Assembly: GCA_002943765.1 (NCBI GenBank)
Contig: PQWQ01000009.1
Location: forward strand, 1,860,001-1,924,000
From: Psoroptes ovis
Lineage: Eukaryota > Arthropoda > Arachnida > Sarcoptiformes > Psoroptidae
Length of the DNA: 64,000 bases
Direction: 5' to 3'
Part shown: positions 57,718 through 64,000 of the stretch, piece by piece
Layout of the letters: each line of letters starts with the position of its first letter
How positions within the stretch are numbered: the stretch's first letter is position 1
Notes under the pieces: generated by a model
What the model saw: the letters and a program-made list of their open reading frames with translations, nothing else
What the model was told of the DNA's origin: nothing
Databases searched by the model: none
Program-made: the position numbers and the translations under genes

Positions 57718-60700
57718 ATGTCTACAGTGTCATCATTATCTGCAACAGCATCGACATTAGATACACAACAACAACAGCAGCAGCCGCAGCAGCAACAACA
57801 ACAGTCGTCGAATTCGAATAATAATCAAAATAATCAAAGTTCAACATCATCATCGTCTTCGTCGACGACAACGACTAGTTCTAAATCGAAAACCAAGTAT
57901 AGTCATTTTGATATTAATCAAATATTCAAAGGAAAATCATTGGAAAATCCAAAAACATCGGGTATGTGTCATGTCATTGATTGTTTGAATTGAATTAAAT
58001 TGATTTTTTGATTTTGAATTCGATTCGTTCAGTAATTGTACCAAAACATGGCCTACAAACTGTTGGTAAAGTTTCGGTTGGTCGTCGTATACCTCCACCA
58101 CCTACAACAACGACAGCATCATCTACATCATCGTCATCATCGTCTTTGGTAACCACAGTATCAAATACAAGTGTTGTATTGAATTCTTCATCTTCAACAA
58201 ACGAAAATAAACAACATTCGAATTCGAATGATTCTAGTTTGGATCATTCAAATAGTTCGAATCTGAACAATAATAATAATAATAATCCTAATCCAAAAAC
58301 AATTGAAAATCATACGAATCCAATTATTATTGGTGAAAACGATAAAGACGAAGAAAGGTTTGTTTTTTTTTTTTTTTTTTGATGAGGTAATTAGGGTTGT
58401 GGTCTAATGGTTATTTTACTCATTGATTTTAGTTCATCATCAACTACTTTGTCATCAAAGGGTGATCTAGGTCCTGATATTCATAAAGATAATAATAATA
58501 TAACCGTAAATTCATTCGGTCTTCAGCAGCCGAACCCTTCAAAATGTTCACCTGCACAATCTGTTGTTGTGAATCATCATCATCATTCTTATCATTCTCA
58601 TCATCCTCAGCAACCACAATTACCATCAACAGATTTGTACAGTCCAGTGATTACTCAGCCATCGTCACAAGGCCATTCTCACGGCCCTCATCATCATCAG
58701 CAACAATTTCAAGAAGAATTTCCCCCGATATCGGTTGCTGCTGCTGGTGGTGGTGGAGGAGATATTGGCCGACGAGACAAATATGTCAAAGAATCAAATT
58801 CGCTTGGTGTCGTAGGCGAAGGAAATCGGCGCGAATCATTGGGCCTAGATTACAATCAATCGAAACAACAAAATCATCGTCAAACACCACCACTTTTACA
58901 TCACAACAAAAATTCCGTAAACAATGTAATGCAAGATGGAGTTGGCGAAAAAGAAAATCAAGACAAGAATCATCAAAGTGGTGGCAATATTCATCATCAT
59001 ATACGTGATCATTCAGATGATTATCATCATCAAAATAATTATCGTCATTCGAATTATAACAATAATAATAATAATAATAATCGAAATCATCTTCATCATT
59101 CATCATCGGCCACGAATCTGCCATCATCAGATTTACTTTATCATTTACCTAAAGCAAGTGATTTCCCACAAATGATGATTATGTCATCATCATCATCATC
59201 GAATTCACATTCGAATCAGCAGCAATCATCATCAACAAATCGTAATACAAATACACATAGAAAAAGTGATGTAAGTTTTGATTCGATTCGATATTAATTA
59301 AGATATTTGCTTAATTAATTAATTGATTCATTTATTTATTTTCAAAAATTCAGGGATTTTCAAATCAAAATCATCATGAAAATAGTAAAAAAGGTTCGAT
59401 TAAATCTGAACGGTAAGTTTCGAATTGAATTGATTCGATATTCGAATCTTTTGATTGATTTATAAATGAACATTCGAAAAAATGATTAAAACCCTCAATC
59501 AATGACATGAAAAATTTTCATGATGACAACACTTATTCACTACCCACTGCTTATGATTCTCGATTGTTTGTTTGTTTATCAATGTTAATCTAAAATTTGA
59601 TCCGAATGACATGATCTACATTAATTATCTCATTGATTCATTTGTTTTTTCTCGTAGAAAATTCGCTCTCGAAAAACCAGCCATAATCGATGATAAAGAG
59701 CTGAAATCATTGGATGAAATATTGAAAACAGATTTAGATTGTGATTGGGCATGTGAAAAAGAAATTGATTATTGTGCTAAAATACAATTTAGTGATGGTG
59801 ATGAATCATCGAACGACGATGATGATGATGATGTTGGTGGTGGTAAGAATATCAATGATGATGATAATGATGATCGAAATGATCGTCGAGATAGTAATCG
59901 AAATTCACCAAGAGATAATGATTCACAGCCGAAATCAATCGAATTATTGCCCAAATCGCAAACATCATCGGTGAAAGAATCGCAATCATCCAGTTCGTCA
60001 GCGGCTCAGTATCCATTGAGTACCAATAATCCAGTTCGTGGATCGAATGATTCAAAATTATTAACACAACAGCAATCAGCAATTAGTATTTCAACTTCAT
60101 CACATGAAACAAATAGATATTATGGACGTAAATCTGATCCACTTTATGATGGAAATAATCGTAAAGATAATTTGAATGAGGTAATAACCATAGTGAATAA
60201 GTTAACTAATAAATAATTGTTTATTATCCTTATCCATCGATGATTTAGCATCATGATAAACGTCGTAGTCAATATCATGTGTCATCCAGATCACAACAAT
60301 TGTCTAGAGGTGGATATTCTCAACAGCAGCAACAACAACAATATCCAATACTTTCACAGTCTCGTAGCCTAAGAGAAAATGGACGTATTGAAAATAATGG
60401 TGGCCGCATTACGTCCGAAGAAGAACATTGGCGTTCAAAACAACGTTTGAAAGATGATCCGAACAGCAATGCTATGTTGTTACGTGGTAGTAGACAATCA
60501 CGAGATTCTGAACATCATGATGAAATGATGCCACCGCCTCAATCGAATCGTGATCGACGTGACGCAGCACGTGATTATCGTTTAGATCGTGGTCAATCTA
60601 CTACTAGTAGTGGTGGTGGTGGTGGATATCTTCCTGGAAATAAAGGATCAATTTATCCACCAAATTTACCACCACGATTACAGAAACAAATTGAACAGAA

Positions 60701-63700
60701 TATGTATCAAAAGAATAGCGGTTCACGAACACGATCACCTTCACAAAATCAACAATCAAATGATCAGATGATGATGAATAGTAATAATCCGCCACAATTA
60801 TTAATTGATCAGCGACATCATCAGTCTCATCGTGATTATTCGGGATCATCATCATCAGCATCATCACAATTAATTTATGATCATCGAAACAATGGTCCAC
60901 CACATCATCGTCGAACACCACCTGAAATTAATTATAATGATGGTGGTACTGGTGGTGGTAGACAATCTGGTGGTAGTCGTTATAATACACAAAAAAATGA
61001 TTCATCGAATTCAAGTTGGCGTTCGAATTCGAAACCTAGCGATATCCGCGAAACATTGTCTCATCAATCATCTAAACGAAAAGATTCTTCTGATTTATCA
61101 TCATCATCGTCATCATCTACGCCCGCAGCAATTCCAAATAGCAATTCATCGCATTCACAAATTGATCAATTGGAGCAGCAGCAACAACAACATCAAGCAG
61201 AGACGAGCAAAGATGAGATTAATGCTGAGAATCGAATTGAAACTAATGAATCGAATACTTCTTCACAGATGATGCCAAGTACAGAAGTTAATGATGATCA
61301 TGACCAAAAAACAGCTGATTATTCTTCGTGTATTGTTGCAAATAATGATAAATCAGCTGAGCAAGACAAAGTTGATGATTCGATTGTTGTTGTTGAATCA
61401 TCTAATCAACAACAAGATAATCAAAAAATCAATTCAAGAAGTGGATCATATGGTGGTGATACGCATCGAAGACGAGATGGTGGTGGTGGTGGTAGTGGTG
61501 CTGGTAGGCATATTTCATATCATTCGATCGATGATAGACAACAGAATCCGCAAAGAAAAAATTCGAATAATTCGACTACGAATACATTCGAACGTCAAAC
61601 ACCAACTGGTAATAATTCGTCCATACAAATTCAACGGCGTGATAATTGTCAACTTCAACGTTCATCATCATCATCCAATCAGCATCATCAAGCTCAAATG
61701 AATATGGATTCCCCGAGCATCAACGAATCGAGCAGCACCACACCGCAACAACAGCAACAAACTAATAATTCATTGAATAATCGTTCAAGACATGATTCGA
61801 TTAGTTCCAATTCGACAACAACAACAACATCAGCAACAAATACACCAGCACCTACACCACCAGTTGCAATTACTTCGTCTACCACAACCGTTCCTTTGCA
61901 GCCATCATCGGAAGCATCAATTTCGTCGGCCAAACAGACGCAGACAAACAAAAACATCGTTACCCCTTCATCATCATTGCAACAAGGTCAAATTATTGGT
62001 CAAATTTCAACCACAAATGTTCGAGCTATTTCAAATTATGGTCCACCACCTGTAACTACTAGAGCTTTCGGTGATCAATCAACGATTTCACAAACGCAGC
62101 CAACCTCCTCTTCGAGGATTATGCATAATTCTGTAACTTCAATGGTGGAAAACACAGCTGCTGCTGCTGATACAGGGGTCGCTTTTAGTGGTCAGCCAAG
62201 GTCAGAATTGAATCGTCATAAGACGAATAGAAACATGCTAAGTAATAGTAAAAAAACCCCACATCAACCAGTTTCAAATCGTCGAGATGATCGAAACGAT
62301 AATCATCATCATCATCATCATCAAAGACAACAACGTGGTCATCGGTCATCATTCGCCACCAATAATAATAGTGGCTATCATTCATCTCGTTATGGTCACA
62401 AAAATGTGCCGCAATCAAAACCACAACAGCGTAATTATAATCAAATTGGACCAAATGATACTGTTAAATCAGTCAATGTTGCGCAATCATTACAATCAAA
62501 AAATTCATCTGGTGCCTCATCTACTATTTCGAATGCTCAACCGGTTCGAAATTCGAGCTCATCAGGTACTACAGCTCGACAAGAATCTGATGATTTTATT
62601 CAAGATGAATGGGAAACTGCATCCGAATCTAGCGATTTAATGAATCGAAATGCGGCAGCCACCACAGACCCAAATGAGAATCGCAATAAAGTCCCGATTG
62701 GTGAAAAGCAATCAACTAATCAACAACTAGAAAACCATTCTGTGACATCAACTAAACAAAGCAATGAGCGGACTAATGTTCATTCGTCAAAGGCTTCATC
62801 AGGTCATAACCCTTTACCAACTTCATCGCATTATCAACCACAACAACAACAAGAATATCCTGGCGAAATGCATAGGAATAGACATGATAAAACAGAACGT
62901 AATGTTTCAAATCGTTTTATTAATGAATCAATGTATCAACATCATCATCATTCATCGACATCGAATCGACAACATGTGTCATCAATGTCTTCATCGAATA
63001 CATCGATACATTCTTATCATTCACGTAATTCTGGAAATAATAATAATGGTAGTGGTGGTGGATCTTCAAGACATTTAGATCATAAAAGTTCTGGATCATA
63101 TCGTAGTGGATCTACTGGTGGAAACAGCAATAATTCTGCCACAAAACGATTATCGAATTCAAACCCGAATTCATATTCATCAAATTTTAATCCAAATTTT
63201 CATACTAATCAACAGCAATCGCTGCAGAATAATTCCGCGTCCAAAATTACTGATCCAGATGATTCATCCAAATTATGTGAACGTAATAATAATAACAATA
63301 GGAAAAATTCATCTGGTAGTAATAATCATCATTTGGCCCGGAATCATCATGGTTCAAATTTTACCGATTCTTCTTCATCTTCAACTGCTGTGATATATAA
63401 TAATAATGGTAATAATCAAAATAATCGAAATCAACAAGATAATCATAATCACCAGCATCAACAGCAGCAGCACCATACCAACAACAGTAGAATAAGAAGA
63501 AAAAGTGATGTAAGTCTTATATTTTCAAAAGTATAGCCCTTAATTATTAAGCACAAGGATGAATTTCTTGAATTTCTATAATCTGTCAATCCTATGAGAA
63601 ACCTTTGTTTTTGTTTCGAAATGATTTAAAAATTCAAGTTTACTGATTAACATTATTATTTGGTTATTTGATGATGATGACTGTAAATGACCCTTCTACA

Positions 63701-64000
63701 TTTTCAATGGTTAAAATTTTTATTTTTTATCTTTTCACCTAGCGATCATCTAAATTCAATAATAATAATAATAGTAAAAGCAGTAATCAACAACAAATCA
63801 ATAAAAGTGGTAATGCGTCTGGCCATACTACTGGCGATGTCACCAGTGGCGGTCATCGTAGCCCACAAGATTCGAATCAAACATCCACAGCTGCCATTAA
63901 AAAACAACAAGAATCTTTTGAACAACAATCGACAAAACAAACAAAGGATAAGGATTTAGAAATCGATGATTCAGTAATCAAAAGTACGAATCATTCGATT
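57718..64000 (+). CDS. PRRC2: PRRC2 family protein (nocte orthologue), 3' end outside window
   Basis: Exons 57718-57961, 58033-58357, 58433-59270, 59354-59412, 59658-60180, 60249-63509 and 63743 onward, so far about 1836 codons. The BAT2 N-terminal domain is diagnostic: KYSHFDINQIFKGKSLENP (about 60-78), VIVPKHGLQTVGKVSVGRRI (83-102), EEFPPIS (about 282) and DWACEKEIDYCAKIQFSD (about 518). The later PRRC2 hallmark EWETASESSD is at about 1450. Between them lie long Ser/Asn/Gln/His-rich disordered stretches. PRRC2 proteins bind RNA/translation factors and associate with stress granules; Drosophila nocte acts in temperature entrainment of the clock. Introns of 245 and 233 bp (4 and 6) lack the hairpin element found in upstream genes. 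The exon 1 ATG is the first in frame near the conserved domain; earlier noncoding exons are possible. Confidence 0.93.

Noticed and set aside
58786..59127. Antisense ORFs rich in Asp, Tyr or Val across PRRC2 and FBXO11 exon 1 (also 50702-50956, 60604-60921, 61694-61957, 62185-62454)
   Set aside because: They are complements of TCA/AAT/CAG-rich coding tracts; the sense frames carry the conserved domains.

Overview
This is a eukaryotic nuclear window: very AT-rich, with spliced genes, short GT-AG introns (mostly 56-90 bp), Asn/Ser/His/Gln-rich protein stretches and many miniature transposons. The gene set is animal (FBXO11, PRRC2/nocte, TMCO1, FOXRED1, TMEM268, an RFX factor, IRE-regulated ferritin). 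A Mu-class GST of the mite group 8 allergen type, together with codon and low-complexity style, points to an arthropod, most likely an astigmatid mite such as a dust mite. The taxon is an inference; no rRNA or mitochondrial sequence is present.

Layout. 1-16290 is a gene-free, repeat-filled stretch. 16291-21580 (+) encodes a Rhes/DiRas-like Ras-family GTPase in six exons. 23448-23871 (-) encodes a small single-pass membrane protein, and 27972-28232 (-) holds a doubtful small membrane ORF. 28913-32156 (+) is an RFX transcription factor of RFX4/6 type, followed by four short hairpin repeats at 32335-32687. 33548-34733 (+) is ferritin heavy chain, with a convincing iron-responsive element about 100 nt upstream of its start. 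35011-36968 (-) is TMEM268. 38602-39533 (+) is TMCO1, converging on FOXRED1 at 39828-41561 (-). FOXRED1 is divergent from the Mu-class GST at 42305-43474 (+). 43475-50036 is gene-poor. 50037-54299 (+) is FBXO11 in seven exons. 57718 to beyond 64000 (+) is a PRRC2/nocte gene whose 3' end lies outside the window.

The most striking feature is not a gene. About 56 copies of a palindromic element, usually 165-175 bp and TA-flanked, lie at roughly 1 kb spacing from base 379 to base 55533. Nearly the whole element is one hairpin. Each arm is three tandem copies of a ~21-nt unit built around TTTCGTAGTTTT. One copy (21976-22141) sits inside a mariner-type MITE. Comparing that MITE with its uninterrupted sisters reconstructs the empty site and supports TA target duplication, as in the Tc1/mariner group. 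The element sits in at least one intron of every multi-intron gene upstream of 54.3 kb. Single-copy introns in those genes are about 235-270 bp, against 56-107 bp for introns without it. None is seen in 55534-64000.

Three other non-autonomous families are present: mariner-type MITEs (11 copies, ~80 bp, termini TTAGGTTGTCCG), piggyBac-like MITEs (three copies, TTAA-flanked, CCCTTA...TAAGGG) and hAT-like MITEs (two copies, termini CAGTNATTCTCAACC). No transposase gene is visible, so all would depend on enzymes encoded elsewhere.

The genes are ordinary housekeeping or regulatory loci with no obvious joint pathway. Exon boundaries were placed by hand from splice consensus, reading frame and family similarity, so individual junctions may be off by a few bases.
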